Assembly (NCBI GenBank): GCA_934729465.1
Contig: CAKVEP010000010.1
Coordinates: forward strand, 1 to 60,898
Reading direction: 5' to 3'
Origin: an uncultured Eubacteriales bacterium
Lineage (GTDB): Bacteria > Bacillota > Clostridia > Oscillospirales > Acutalibacteraceae
Length of the DNA: 60,898 bases
The notes under the pieces were generated by a model. It ran no database searches, was not told the DNA's origin, and saw only the letters and a list, made by a program, of their open reading frames with translations. Positions 16,846 to 26,415 of the stretch are shown here, one piece after another (position 1 is the first letter of the stretch; each line of letters opens with the position of its first letter). The position numbers and the translations under genes were made by a program.

Positions 16846-18630
16846 TTATTCTTTATTTTTTAAACATATTCCAAGTTCGTCTAATTGCTTTTCGTCAACC
16901 TTACCAGGGGACTCTATCATTAATTCGGCTGAGCTTGCAACCTTCGGAAACGCTATAACATCTCTTATACTCTCACAATTAAGCATTAACATAACAAGTC
17001 TGTCAAGCCCGAAAGCCATCCCTCCATGGGGCGGTACTCCATATTTAAAAGCGTTTATTAAGAATCCAAAGCGGTCGTTTATCTGCTGCTGACTAAACCC
17101 TAAAGCTTTAAACATTTTATTCTGCAAGTCCATATTACTAATTCTTATTGAACCGCCTCCAACTTCATTGCCGTTTAAAACTAAGTCGTAAGCTTTAGCA
17201 TAAACTTCTTGTTTAGCTGTTTCAAGTTTAGCGACGTCCTCTTCACGGGGACTCGTAAATGGATGATGTTTCGCAACATATCTTTTTTCTTCGTCGTCAT
17301 ATTCGAACAAAGGAAAGTCTACAACCCAAAGTAAATTTGGTTTACTTTCGTCTATCAAACCTAGCTTTTTAGCAAGCTCACATCTTAAAGCTCCGAGCGT
17401 CGTTAAAGCAAGCTCTGTGTTTTCATTTGCTATTATGAATAATACATCGTCGTTTTCTGCGTTAAAGCTGTCCCTTAAATTTTTGACTTCACTCTCGGAT
17501 AAAAACTTTTCATACGATGATGAACTACTTCCATCTTTATTTATTTTAGTGTAAGCCAAGCCTTTAACGCCGTAGCTCTTTACGAACTCAACAAGCTTAT
17601 CGATTTCCTTTCTCGAAAGCTTAGACGCTGCACCCTTAGCATTTATTCCCTTTACCGCTCCGCCGTTTTTCAACACTTCGGAAAACACTTTAAACTCTGT
17701 GTTTTCAACCGCCTTGCCAACGTCTTGTATCTTCATGCCAAAGCGTAAATCCGGTTTATCAGAGCCGTAATTTGCCATAGCCTCATCGTATGTAATCTTT
17801 TTAAACGGTGTTTCAACATCTACATCAAGCACCTTTTTATATGCTTCTTTCACGAAACCCTCGGCTATTTTCATAACGTCTTCCGGCTCAACAAAAGACA
17901 TCTCAAAATCTATCTGTGTAAATTCTGGTTGCCTGTCTGCCCTCAAATCTTCATCTCTAAAGCACCTTGCAACTTGCATATATCTGTCGAACCCGGCAAG
18001 CATTGTTAACTGTTTATACAGCTGTGGCGACTGCGGCAATGCGAAAAACTGCCCCGGGAACACTCTCGACGGTACAAGATAATCTCTTGCTCCTTCCGGA
18101 GTTGATTTTATAAGTATAGGCGTTTCAACCTCGATAAAACCTTGATTATCGAAATAATCTCTTGCAACCTTTAAAATTTTATGACGAGCCAATATCTTGC
18201 TTTGAACATCGCTTCTTCTAAGGTCTAAGTATCTATATTTAAGCCTTAGTTCTTCGTTTACGTTTGAATCCTCTATGATTTCAAATGGAGGGGTTTCTGA
18301 TTTAGAGAGTATTTTAAGCTCTTGAACAGCTATTTCCACTTCGCCTGTTTTAATGTCTTTATTCTTAGAGGCTCTTTCCCTAACCGTTCCCTTGGCTATT
18401 AACACATACTCTGAGCGTACGCTAAATGCTTTTTTAAATACTTCTTTATCTGTACTGTCGTCAAACGCTAGCTGTACTATCCCACTGCGGTCCCTTAAGT
18501 CTATGAATATAAGCTGACCTAAATCACGCTGTCTTTGCGCCCAACCGCAAACCACTACTGTTTTTCCAACGTCCTTTATACTAAAATCTCCGCAGTAATT
18601 GCTACGTTTTAAATTTCCCATACTTTCCAT
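16846..18630 (-). CDS. aspS: Aspartyl-tRNA synthetase
   Basis: 594 residues, the usual bacterial length. It charges tRNA-Asp with aspartate. Seen: the N-terminal OB-fold anticodon-binding domain with VCGWAQRQRDLG and FIDLRDRSGIVQL; class II motif 2 RCFRDEDLRADRQPEFTQID; the bacterial insertion domain in the middle; and motif 3 GMAFGLDRLVMLM near the C-terminus. It cannot be told from sequence alone whether it also charges tRNA-Asn. The ATG follows AGGAGGGG by 5 bp. It lies 14 bp behind hisS, a pairing frequent in Firmicutes, and the two are surely co-transcribed. Confidence 0.97.
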   Translation of the reverse strand: MESMGNLKRSNYCGDFSIKDVGKTVVVCGWAQRQRDLGQLIFIDLRDRSGIVQLAFDDSTDKEVFKKAFSVRSEYVLIAKGTVRERASKNKDIKTGEVEIAVQELKILSKSETPPFEIIEDSNVNEELRLKYRYLDLRRSDVQSKILARHKILKVARDYFDNQGFIEVETPILIKSTPEGARDYLVPSRVFPGQFFALPQSPQLYKQLTMLAGFDRYMQVARCFRDEDLRADRQPEFTQIDFEMSFVEPEDVMKIAEGFVKEAYKKVLDVDVETPFKKITYDEAMANYGSDKPDLRFGMKIQDVGKAVENTEFKVFSEVLKNGGAVKGINAKGAASKLSRKEIDKLVEFVKSYGVKGLAYTKINKDGSSSSSYEKFLSESEVKNLRDSFNAENDDVLFIIANENTELALTTLGALRCELAKKLGLIDESKPNLLWVVDFPLFEYDDEEKRYVAKHHPFTSPREEDVAKLETAKQEVYAKAYDLVLNGNEVGGGSIRISNMDLQNKMFKALGFSQQQINDRFGFLINAFKYGVPPHGGMAFGLDRLVMLMLNCESIRDVIAFPKVASSAELMIESPGKVDEKQLDELGICLKNKE

Positions 18631-18644
18631 AAAATCCCCTCCTT

Positions 18645-19946
18645 TTATATAAACAATCCTTTTTTACTTTCGGCATGTAAATAAATTTTCATAAAATCGT
18701 CCATAAAATCATCGCCAAGGTTAATCTCAACTTCAACCCCTGTTTCCATATTTTTAAGCTTAGCTTTTTTCTCCTGCATTTCGTGACTTCCTATTATTAT
18801 GCAATACTTTGCTCCTATTTTGTCTGCATATTTCATCTGAGCTTTTATGTTTCTTCCAACTATATCCATCTCGGCGAGTATTGAAGACTTTCTCAAATTC
18901 TCTATTATCTTCACAGCCTCTATTTTAGCGCTGTCGCCCATCGGAGCAATATATACTTCACATCTTTTTCTCTTATCAAACTCTATACCCTGTTTTTTCA
19001 TTATGGTAAGTAGTCTTTCCACTCCGAAGCCAAGACCTATTGCCGACATCTTAGGTCCGCCCACTTGCTTTGTGAGTTCGTCATACCTTCCTCCCCCGCA
19101 AATTGTTATAGGTTGACCGTCAACATTACTAACAAATTCAAAAACTGTTTTGGTGTAATAGTCTAGTCCCCTGACAATGTGAGGGTTAACGCTGTATTTT
19201 ATATTTGCGGCGTGGAGATAGTATTTTAATTTCTCAAAATGCTCAGCACAGTCTCTGCATATATAGCCAACTGACACAGGCGCATCTTTACATAATTTTA
19301 TACACTTGCTGTTTTTACAGTCAAAAATCCTCAAAGGATTTCTTTCAAGCCTCTCTTTACAAGTGTTGCAAAGCTCACTTTTATGGCTTTCGAAATAACT
19401 CCTGACTTCTTCGTTATATCTTTCTCTGCAAGCCGGACAGCCTATAACATTTATCTCTAGCGAAACATCTTTAATGCCTAGTCTTTCCAAAATAGACTCC
19501 GCCAAACAAATTAATTCAGCATCCGCCAACGCCGAGTTTCCTCCAAACACCTCTAATCCAAATTGATGGAACTCTCTGTATCTTCCGTTTTGCGGCTTTT
19601 CATATCTGTAGCAAGACGCCATATACATCACCTTTAACGGCAATACTCCATTGTGAAGTCCATTTTCCAAAAACGCTCTAACTACTCCCGCTGTTCCTTC
19701 CGGTCTAAGAGACAAAGACCTTCCGCCTTTGTCAAGGAATGTGTACATTTCCTTATCAACAACATCAGAGGTTTCCCCTGCAGACCTTTCAAATAATTCC
19801 GTGCTTTCAAGAACCGGTGTACGGATTAGCTTAAAGCCATACACCTCTGCTTCTTCTTTCATAACTCTTTCAACAGTTTCCCATTCATAGCTATCTTCCG
19901 GGAGCAAATCCTGCATTCCACGAATTCTTTTTGCGATTAAATTCAT
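18645..19946 (-). CDS. hisS: Histidyl-tRNA synthetase
   Basis: 433 residues. It charges tRNA-His. Motifs seen: the N-terminal RIRGMQDLLPED and the motif 2 region RYEKPQNGRYREFHQFGLEVFG, with the two histidine signature blocks LVRGLDYYT-like (IVRGLDYYTKTVFEF) and GGGRYDELT, then a GLGFGVERL motif 3. A Cys-rich insertion (CPACRE...CNTCKERL...CKLC, about residues 165-220) may bind a metal and is seen in some clostridial enzymes. The ATG at 19946 is preferred over an adjacent TTG. It heads the hisS-aspS operon. I saw no T-box consensus (AGGGUGGNACCGCG) in front of it. Confidence 0.96.
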   Translation of the reverse strand: MNLIAKRIRGMQDLLPEDSYEWETVERVMKEEAEVYGFKLIRTPVLESTELFERSAGETSDVVDKEMYTFLDKGGRSLSLRPEGTAGVVRAFLENGLHNGVLPLKVMYMASCYRYEKPQNGRYREFHQFGLEVFGGNSALADAELICLAESILERLGIKDVSLEINVIGCPACRERYNEEVRSYFESHKSELCNTCKERLERNPLRIFDCKNSKCIKLCKDAPVSVGYICRDCAEHFEKLKYYLHAANIKYSVNPHIVRGLDYYTKTVFEFVSNVDGQPITICGGGRYDELTKQVGGPKMSAIGLGFGVERLLTIMKKQGIEFDKRKRCEVYIAPMGDSAKIEAVKIIENLRKSSILAEMDIVGRNIKAQMKYADKIGAKYCIIIGSHEMQEKKAKLKNMETGVEVEINLGDDFMDDFMKIYLHAESKKGLFI

Positions 19947-19964
19947 CAAACATACCCTCTCTTC

Positions 19965-20000
19965 AAAAAATCCCCCCGCCGTAATTCTCGGACGAGAGGG
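19965..20000 (-). terminator. Probable terminator of mgsA
   Basis: On the minus strand CCCTCTCGTCCG can pair imperfectly with CGGCGGGGGG around an AGAATTA loop, followed by TTTTTT. It lies between mgsA and hisS. Confidence 0.5.
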
Positions 20001-20026
20001 AATTCCTTATTATGTAAAAATCAAAT

Positions 20027-20431
20027 TTAGATTAGCGGTCTTCCAACATTGCGCCAATCAAGGTCTCCTCTTTCAAGACCATGAATCAATACCTCTGCCG
20101 TTGCCACATTTGTTGCATACGGAATTGTATGTACATCGCATAGTCTAAGCAAATCGCCTTCAACAGCGTTTCCTTGTTCCACACGAGTTGGGTCTTTAAA
20201 GAACAATAGCATATCTATTTCCCCGCAAGATATCCTTGATGCTATTTGTTGACATCCTCCATGAGAGCCGCTCAAAAGCCTCGCCACTCTTAAGCTGGTT
20301 GCGTCTGTAACTATTTTCCCCGTGGCAGCAGTAGCGCACAATTTATGTCTGCTTAAAACGCCGCAATATGCTATACAGAATCTTACCATCAATTCTTTTT
20401 TAGCGTCTTGGGCAATAAGTGCAATATTCAT
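20027..20431 (-). CDS. mgsA: Methylglyoxal synthase
   Basis: 134 residues, about the normal length. It converts dihydroxyacetone phosphate to methylglyoxal and phosphate, a bypass that relieves sugar-phosphate stress. The family is shown by IALIAQDAKKELMV at the start, TGTTG-type phosphate loop here reading ATAATGK, the SGSHGGCQQIA block, and the catalytic Asp region MLLFFKDP. The C-terminal segment PYATNVATAEVLIHGL is also conserved. An SD (AGGAGG) precedes the ATG. In many Firmicutes mgsA sits next to the mre/rod cluster, as here. Confidence 0.94.
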   Translation of the reverse strand: MNIALIAQDAKKELMVRFCIAYCGVLSRHKLCATAATGKIVTDATSLRVARLLSGSHGGCQQIASRISCGEIDMLLFFKDPTRVEQGNAVEGDLLRLCDVHTIPYATNVATAEVLIHGLERGDLDWRNVGRPLI

Positions 20432-20613
20432 TAAACTTCCTCCTAAAAAATTAAAGCATAAAAATCATCTATTACTTTGCTGTTAACAGATAATTTAAAA
20501 ACAAAATCAAATATCACTTTATTTGTTATGTATTATTTTATCATAACAGCAATAAATAGTCAAAGATTTTTTTAATTTATCTAAATTAATATTTAAACCA
20601 CGTTATTTAAATA

Positions 20614-22590
20614 CTAATTAGAAACATTATTACTAAAATATGCGTCCAGCATATCCTTGGCAACATTTTTAGACACATTTCCGTATTTACCGTGTTCAAC
20701 AACAACACATAAAGCAACTTCGGGGTTTTCATATGGAGCATAACATATAAACGTCGTGTGGTCATTTCCTGAGTTTTGGGCTGTACCCGTTTTAGCGGCA
20801 AGAGCAATCGGATAATTTCTAAAATTTGTTGCCGTTCCCGAAAGTACAACATTTCTCATTCCGCTTTTAACTATATTTAAATTCTCTTCAGAAACTCCCG
20901 CCTCAGATAAAAGTTCAGGATTATCAGGATTATTCTCCATTATCACATTTTCTTTTTTGTAATCCATTACCTTCCTTATTAAATGGGTTTTATATCTGTG
21001 ACCTCCGTTTGCTATTGTCGCCGTGTATGTTGCGAGCTGAAGAGGAGTAAACATATTGTCAGACTGCCCTATAGCAGCTTGTGATGAGCCCGATTCATAC
21101 CACTTAGAGCCAACTTTTTTACTGTGTTCTGGTCCTGCGAGTATTCCCGTACTTTCATAAAGCTCCACTCCGGTCTTTACTCCTATTCCAAAATTTCTTG
21201 CGTAATTTGCAATCACATCCGCTCCCAGTCTGCGCCCAAGCTCTGCGAAGTAAACATTACAAGACTTTGCTAAAGCATTTTCAAGTTTTATGTTTCCGTG
21301 AACTCCCATACATCTTAAAGTGTATCCCTTATAATACCTGAAGCCACCGTTACATAGTATTGTTTCGTCACGACTAACCAATCCCTCCTGAAGAGCTGCG
21401 CAAGAAATAAGCGGTTTATATATCGAGCCCGGAGCAAAAGCCCCGTTTATGGCTCTGTTTAGAAGAGGCTGTGTTTCTTTGTCCGACGCCAGTTGAGGGT
21501 AGTATTCCGAATTGTTCATAAATTCATTAAGGTCATAGGTTGGATACGTTGCCGCCGCTATAATCGAAAAATCTTTAACGCTAAGCATTACTGCCGCTCC
21601 ACATTTACAATCATCCGCACCTAATTTTTGAGCCTGCTCCACGTTCTCCTTTAGCGACCTGTTAGCCGCTTCTTGAACTTTTGAATCTATCGTTAAATAG
21701 ACGCTGTTTCCGGGAACTGCATTTTCTTTTTCCGCCATTCCAAACATCGTCCCGTTCTTAGACATTTGAATAATTCTTTTTCCGGGTTTTCCTCTTAAAT
21801 ATTCTTGCATTATACCTTCTATTCCCGATTTTCCTATTGTTTCTGCCATACTATAGTTATCTTTCAGCTTCTCGTACTCATCGCCAGACATCGCCCCTGT
21901 ATATCCTATTATGTGTGGAGCAAGCGTCCCGGGAACGTATTTTCTGACAACCGACGGTTCTATCTTTAACCCTGCTATATTGACCGATAATTCAGACAGT
22001 ACAGACATTGTTTTTTGTTTAACGTCATCGGCAATAATATAAGGCGTAATTCTTGAGTTACTCCCTGTTTTCAGCATGTTGTATCTAACGCTTGATATAA
22101 TACGTTGTTCTGCCATAGTGTAATCCTGACAGCCGAATTTTTCTATCATACATTTCATACAATCTTCAGCTGAGGCATCAGAATCAAGTTTCAGACTTCT
22201 TTTAAGAGAAGTAATTTGACTTTTTCTGTCGTCTTTAAACTCAAATTTCCCGTCTTTAATTTCTATCGGCAACACATCAATCCAGGTGTCCTCAAGCTTT
22301 TCTATCATATTGACAACCGTCAACAATACTTTATTTTCGTTTTCCCTATCAATCTCCATTCTGTCTATCACGACCCTGTATCCCGTATCGTTTACAGCCA
22401 TTCCAACTCCGTTAACGTCCAATATTTCTCCTCTTACCGCATCCGTACGAATTGAATAAGCGTTGCTCTTTTTTGCTCTTTCTTTGTACTCCTCAACGTT
22501 TATTATCTGCCAGTCGATAAGTCTTGAAACATAAAGTATCAGAACTAAAATAAATCCTATCAACAAAAAAGCATATCGCTTTTTATCCAT
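20614..22590 (-). CDS. mrdA: Penicillin-binding protein 2 (elongation transpeptidase)
   Basis: 658 residues. A membrane-anchored DD-transpeptidase that cross-links peptidoglycan in the elongasome with MreB/C/D and RodA. It has one N-terminal span (about 6-25), a dimerisation/pedestal domain, then the transpeptidase domain with the active-site SxxK (APGSIYKP), SxN (SCN in LAKSCNVYF) and KTG (AAKTGTAQ). The ATG at 22590 has GGAG 5 bp upstream and puts the span near the N-terminus. A GTG eight codons earlier overlaps the end of mreD but abuts its SD. It is last of the mreBCD-mrdA cluster. Confidence 0.93.
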   Translation of the reverse strand: MDKKRYAFLLIGFILVLILYVSRLIDWQIINVEEYKERAKKSNAYSIRTDAVRGEILDVNGVGMAVNDTGYRVVIDRMEIDRENENKVLLTVVNMIEKLEDTWIDVLPIEIKDGKFEFKDDRKSQITSLKRSLKLDSDASAEDCMKCMIEKFGCQDYTMAEQRIISSVRYNMLKTGSNSRITPYIIADDVKQKTMSVLSELSVNIAGLKIEPSVVRKYVPGTLAPHIIGYTGAMSGDEYEKLKDNYSMAETIGKSGIEGIMQEYLRGKPGKRIIQMSKNGTMFGMAEKENAVPGNSVYLTIDSKVQEAANRSLKENVEQAQKLGADDCKCGAAVMLSVKDFSIIAAATYPTYDLNEFMNNSEYYPQLASDKETQPLLNRAINGAFAPGSIYKPLISCAALQEGLVSRDETILCNGGFRYYKGYTLRCMGVHGNIKLENALAKSCNVYFAELGRRLGADVIANYARNFGIGVKTGVELYESTGILAGPEHSKKVGSKWYESGSSQAAIGQSDNMFTPLQLATYTATIANGGHRYKTHLIRKVMDYKKENVIMENNPDNPELLSEAGVSEENLNIVKSGMRNVVLSGTATNFRNYPIALAAKTGTAQNSGNDHTTFICYAPYENPEVALCVVVEHGKYGNVSKNVAKDMLDAYFSNNVSN

Positions 22591-22606
22591 TATCTCTCCG
22601 TTTATT

Positions 22607-23122
22607 TCAGACACCTCCCCTTCCGTGTGCGTAATACGACACAGACCTATTAAACAAATACAACACAGGCGTAACTACAACAGTATATAACACGCTTGAT
22701 AGATAGTAATTTTTAAATGCGTAAAAAGCCTCGTCATAGCCTTTGCACACATAAAACAACAAAAATCTCACAAAAACGACAATTAATGTCACAATAAGAC
22801 ACGTAATAATTGCACTCAACACATTGATTTTCATAACATGCTCAAACACAAATCCTATTGCATACCCCAGTAAAAATAACATTAAAATATGTATTCCAAA
22901 AACATTGCTAAGTTCCATATCCAAAAATATCCCCGAAATAACACCAAACCACATAGCTTGTTTCTCATTCATAAACACGCTCACGCACACAAACGCTGGA
23001 ATTATAAGTATAGCCCGAACCCCAAAATACTGAAGAGAAAGTAGCGGAATCTGCTGAACTACGAACATTAACATTATCTCTAAAAAATAAACTATATTTT
23101 TTATCACACATCTTTTTTCCAC
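22607..23122 (-). CDS. mreD: Rod shape-determining protein MreD
   Basis: 171 residues with five or six membrane spans and little else, as expected for MreD. It is recognised by hydrophobic pattern, the segment WFGVISGIFLDMELSNVFGIHIL (family-typical G-x-x-x-D in the third span) and its position between mreC and mrdA. It is an integral membrane part of the elongation complex. GTG start at 23122 after GGGAGAG. Confidence 0.87.
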   Translation of the reverse strand: MEKRCVIKNIVYFLEIMLMFVVQQIPLLSLQYFGVRAILIIPAFVCVSVFMNEKQAMWFGVISGIFLDMELSNVFGIHILMLFLLGYAIGFVFEHVMKINVLSAIITCLIVTLIVVFVRFLLFYVCKGYDEAFYAFKNYYLSSVLYTVVVTPVLYLFNRSVSYYAHGRGGV

Positions 23123-23161
23123 TTTTCTTCTCTCCCTTTAAGATTAATTTTCTTTACTATG

Positions 23162-24025
23162 TTATGTATTTGAAGAGTCGTCTAAAATAACTTCACCCTT
23201 ACCATTAAAGTTCGTCACAACAAACACATCTCTAATATTTCTCACATCCTCATAAGGCTCAACAACGGCATAACTCGACGCATCATACTCATCGTGTTCT
23301 ATAGATTTTATTTGTCCAATCTTAATATTCTTAGGATACCTTCCGCTTATTCCGGTGGTTATAATCATGTCGCCAGTATTTATATTGCTCTGATTACGGA
23401 TTAAAGTCATTTTCGTCAGGTTTTGCTGACTTAAAAGTAAGCTTCCGTTAATCACTCCGGCATCGTTACTAACTATATCAACAACGCTGATTTTCGTTTC
23501 AGGCGATAAAATTGTCTTTACTCTGCTCGAATTTGTTGTCACCTGACAAACCCATCCGACTAACCCGTTATCTGTTATAACAGCGTCGTTTACCGATATT
23601 CCCGATGATGACCCGTGGTCAATTGTAAAGCCCCCGAAAAGCTCGGTTGAGTCTTGCCCTATAACCGACGCCGACACATACTTTAAACTTGGATTTTCCC
23701 TTTTAAATTCATAATATTTTTCGTATTGTACATTTTGTTTCTTTACTTCATAATAATCCGCCGTAAGGTCACGCTGCTCTCTTAACTGTCTCTTTAAATC
23801 GGAAATCTCGTTTTCAAGCTGCTCTTTATCTTTTCGTATTTTAAGCAAATCCTCGGCAGAATTTGACACTCTGGTTGCAAGCTGTTGAACTGGGATTGTC
23901 AAAAGACTTATTGCCGAAGACATAAAATTTTCCTGATAAGACGAAGTATATAAAAGCACTCCAAAGCTTATAAATAATACTCCTATAAGTATTTTAAATT
24001 TACTGCTCTTAAAAAAACCTTTCAT
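23162..24025 (-). CDS. mreC: Rod shape-determining protein MreC
   Basis: 287 residues. A bitopic protein that links MreB to the periplasmic-side synthases. One N-terminal span (about 11-27), a coiled coil (55-95), then the two-barrel beta domain with VIGQDSTELFGGFTIDHGSSSGISVNDAVIT, matching the family core. The SD AAGGAG gives the ATG. It lies 47 bp after mreB. Confidence 0.93.
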   Translation of the reverse strand: MKGFFKSSKFKILIGVLFISFGVLLYTSSYQENFMSSAISLLTIPVQQLATRVSNSAEDLLKIRKDKEQLENEISDLKRQLREQRDLTADYYEVKKQNVQYEKYYEFKRENPSLKYVSASVIGQDSTELFGGFTIDHGSSSGISVNDAVITDNGLVGWVCQVTTNSSRVKTILSPETKISVVDIVSNDAGVINGSLLLSQQNLTKMTLIRNQSNINTGDMIITTGISGRYPKNIKIGQIKSIEHDEYDASSYAVVEPYEDVRNIRDVFVVTNFNGKGEVILDDSSNT

Positions 24026-24072
24026 ACACTTCTTATCTCCTTTTCGATTAATAATTTTAAAAGTTTTATTCC

Positions 24073-25071
24073 TTATTTCCTGCGACGTTTTGACATACTA
24101 AACATTTCTAAATATTTTCCCGTCCCCTCAGCAACACAGTCCAAAGGATTCTCAGCTATCGTTACGGGCATTTTTACTTCGCTTTCGAGTAATTTATCTA
24201 GTCCTCTTAATAAAGCCCCTCCTCCGGTTAACACAATACCTCTTTTCATTATGTCTGCCGACAACTCTGGAGGCGTATCTTCAAGCGTACTCCTCACAGC
24301 TTCAACTATTGAACTTATAGGTACCTTCAGCGCCTCTCTAACTTCCTCTGAGGATATAGTAACGTCTTTGGGCAAACCGTTTAAAAGGTCTCTTCCTCTT
24401 ATCTCCATCTGACCTTCCCCTTCATACGGCAACACCGAACCCATTTCTATTTTCACTCTCTCTGCGGTTTTTTCGCCTATTAAAAGGTTATAGTTTCTTT
24501 TAACGTATGTTATTATGGCATCATCGAATTTGTCGCCCGCCACTCTCACAGAGTATGCCGTTACAACGTCTCCTAAAGACAGTACCGCAACTTCAGACGT
24601 TCCTCCTCCTATATCAATAATCATACTTCCGCTTGCTTCCATAACCGGCAGTCCCGCTCCAAGAGCAGCTGCCATCGGTTCCTCAATAAGCTCAACGCTC
24701 GCAGCTCCCGCCAGTCTTGTTGCTTCTTCAACAGCTCGTCTTTCAACATCGGTCACTCCAGATGGTACACATATCAACACTCTTGGTTTACTTAAAAACC
24801 TATGTTTTACAGTTTTACTTATAAAATAGTTTATCATGGAAGAAGTCACATCAAAATCCGCAACAACACCGTCTTTAAGCGGGCGTACCGCAACTATCGA
24901 ACCGGGAGTTTTGCCTATCATCTCTTTAGCCTTTGAGCCTACGGCAACAATATCTCCGGTTTTAATGTTAAGCGTAACAACCGAAGGCTCCCTCATAACA
25001 ATACCTTTTCCCTTTAAATATACAAGTGTATTTGCAGTTCCTAAGTCTATACCAATATCTTTTGAAAACAT
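24073..25071 (-). CDS. mreB: Actin-like cell-shape protein MreB
   Basis: 332 residues, the usual length. A bacterial actin that polymerises under the membrane and guides lateral wall synthesis. Seen: the start FSKDIGIDLGTANTLVY (phosphate 1), VVAVRPLKDGVVADF, IDIGGGTSEVAVLS (phosphate 2), and GIVLTGGGALLRGLD (adenosine motif). First gene of the mreB-mreC-mreD-mrdA unit; the ATG follows a GGGGGAGAAG SD. Confidence 0.97.
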   Translation of the reverse strand: MFSKDIGIDLGTANTLVYLKGKGIVMREPSVVTLNIKTGDIVAVGSKAKEMIGKTPGSIVAVRPLKDGVVADFDVTSSMINYFISKTVKHRFLSKPRVLICVPSGVTDVERRAVEEATRLAGAASVELIEEPMAAALGAGLPVMEASGSMIIDIGGGTSEVAVLSLGDVVTAYSVRVAGDKFDDAIITYVKRNYNLLIGEKTAERVKIEMGSVLPYEGEGQMEIRGRDLLNGLPKDVTISSEEVREALKVPISSIVEAVRSTLEDTPPELSADIMKRGIVLTGGGALLRGLDKLLESEVKMPVTIAENPLDCVAEGTGKYLEMFSMSKRRRK

Positions 25072-25219
25072 TAGTCTTCTCCCCCTATTTTACTCTGTCC
25101 ATAAAATTAATTATATCATAAAATTTTTATACCTCAATAATAGTATTCTATTTTAAACCATATTAGCATAAAAAATTAGGCAGATTTTGAAATAAGACTT
25201 ATTTTTCCAATTTACAACA

Positions 25220-25660
25220 TTATTTTCCCGATGAACCAAAGCCCTGTTCGCCACGTTGTGTGGCGTCTAGTGACGATACTTCATTTATTATAAAGTTTTC
25301 GGTTTTCATAATAATCATCTGAGCAATTCTGTCGTTAGGGGAAACCTCATAGCTTTCACTGCTCACATTACAAAGTCCAACACATATTTCTCCCCTGTAA
25401 TCACTATCAACAACTCCCACTCCGTTCGACAAAGTAATACCGTGTTTTATTCCAAGTCCACTCCTTGAAAATATAAGCGCCACACAATCGCTCGGAATAC
25501 TTATACTAATCCCCGTTGGAATTTTAACAAGTTGTCCCGGTTCTATCTTCACTCTCTCTTCAATACATGCGTAAAGGTCTGCTCCGGCAGAACCACTCGT
25601 AGCTTTTTGAGGTAATATAGCCCTTTCATTTCTTTTAAGAATTTTTAATATATTTTTCAC
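25220..25660 (-). CDS. dut: dUTP diphosphatase
   Basis: 146 residues, a trimeric dUTPase subunit that hydrolyses dUTP to dUMP and keeps uracil out of DNA. Five motifs are visible: SGSAGADLYA (I), FSRSGLGIKHGITLSNGVGVVDSDYRGE (II-III), NDRIAQMII (IV) and the C-terminal arm RGEQGFGSSGK (V). The GTG start is 10 bp after GGAGG. Confidence 0.96.
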   Translation of the reverse strand: MKNILKILKRNERAILPQKATSGSAGADLYACIEERVKIEPGQLVKIPTGISISIPSDCVALIFSRSGLGIKHGITLSNGVGVVDSDYRGEICVGLCNVSSESYEVSPNDRIAQMIIMKTENFIINEVSSLDATQRGEQGFGSSGK

Positions 25661-25690
25661 TTGACTTTTTCCTCCACACTTTTAACCATT

Positions 25691-25812
25691 TTTTCCACAA
25701 TTCAATGTTAATTTCACAAAATACGAATTTTTTCCAAGATAAAGCTGTTTTTGAAGTCGAAATACTGTTATGTTAAGTTGAGTTTTCCTCACTTTCCACA
25801 TAGTTTTCCACA
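25691..25812 (+). promoter_or_regulatory. Cluster of DnaA-box-like sites between dut and zapA
   Basis: TTTTCCACA occurs at 25691-25699 and 25804-25812 and CTTTCCACA at 25792-25800, each within one or two bases of the DnaA box TTATCCACA, all in one orientation. The 191-bp spacer has no gene. Confidence 0.35.
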
Positions 25813-25851
25813 AAACACTGTTAATTTGTTTTCACACATAATTAAAATCTT

Positions 25852-26178
25852 TTATCTGTGTCTGTTTTTTTTAAGATTTTCGATTTGATTATTTAACTCC
25901 GAAATCTTATTTTTTAACTCTCGAATTTCCGTTTGGTCTTCTTCAATCGCCTGTAAATAAAAATCTTTTTCATCCTGTAACTTTTTATAACCGTCACAGT
26001 AGTTCATAGAAACCAAAATAGACGCCTTTACCAAAGACTTTCTTATATTACTTTTTAATGCCTCGTTTATTTTTTTGTCGACTTCAGAGGCTACCTCTTT
26101 AACGTACGCCTCGCTCTCGTCAGACAAAATCACGTAATCATTACCACAAATATTCACATTAACCTTTATTTTAGCCAC
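25852..26178 (-). CDS. zapA: Cell division protein ZapA
   Basis: 108 residues. ZapA binds FtsZ and bundles its filaments at midcell. The N-terminal globular part KVNVNICGNDYVILSDESEAYVKEVASEVDKKINE is the family signature, followed by a long C-terminal coiled coil (about 60-105) used for tetramerisation. It is monocistronic here; a TATAAT-like box lies upstream near 26237. Confidence 0.9.
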   Translation of the reverse strand: MAKIKVNVNICGNDYVILSDESEAYVKEVASEVDKKINEALKSNIRKSLVKASILVSMNYCDGYKKLQDEKDFYLQAIEEDQTEIRELKNKISELNNQIENLKKNRHR

Positions 26179-26415
26179 ACTTCTTCACTCCATACTAAAA
26201 ATATGTAAAGATAAAATAACTTCTCTGCCACAATTATACCACACACCCGTAATTTTTTACACACAATCCTAAAATATTAATTTAAATCCTAACATTTTAC
26301 CTCTAACCAAACTCCATAAATACTCTCAATTTAATTTAAACAGATATATCTTTTCTTTTTTATGAATATATTTTTATACGCAACTTAAAATTAGTAAACA
26401 CTGGAGGAATGTACA

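Noticed and set aside
19950..20026. T-box riboswitch ahead of hisS
   Set aside because: The spacer is short and lacks the T-box consensus and stem I; it looks like the mgsA terminator.
20607..20852. An 81-codon leftward ORF within the mrdA 3' end
   Set aside because: It overlaps the conserved transpeptidase frame and has no family features.
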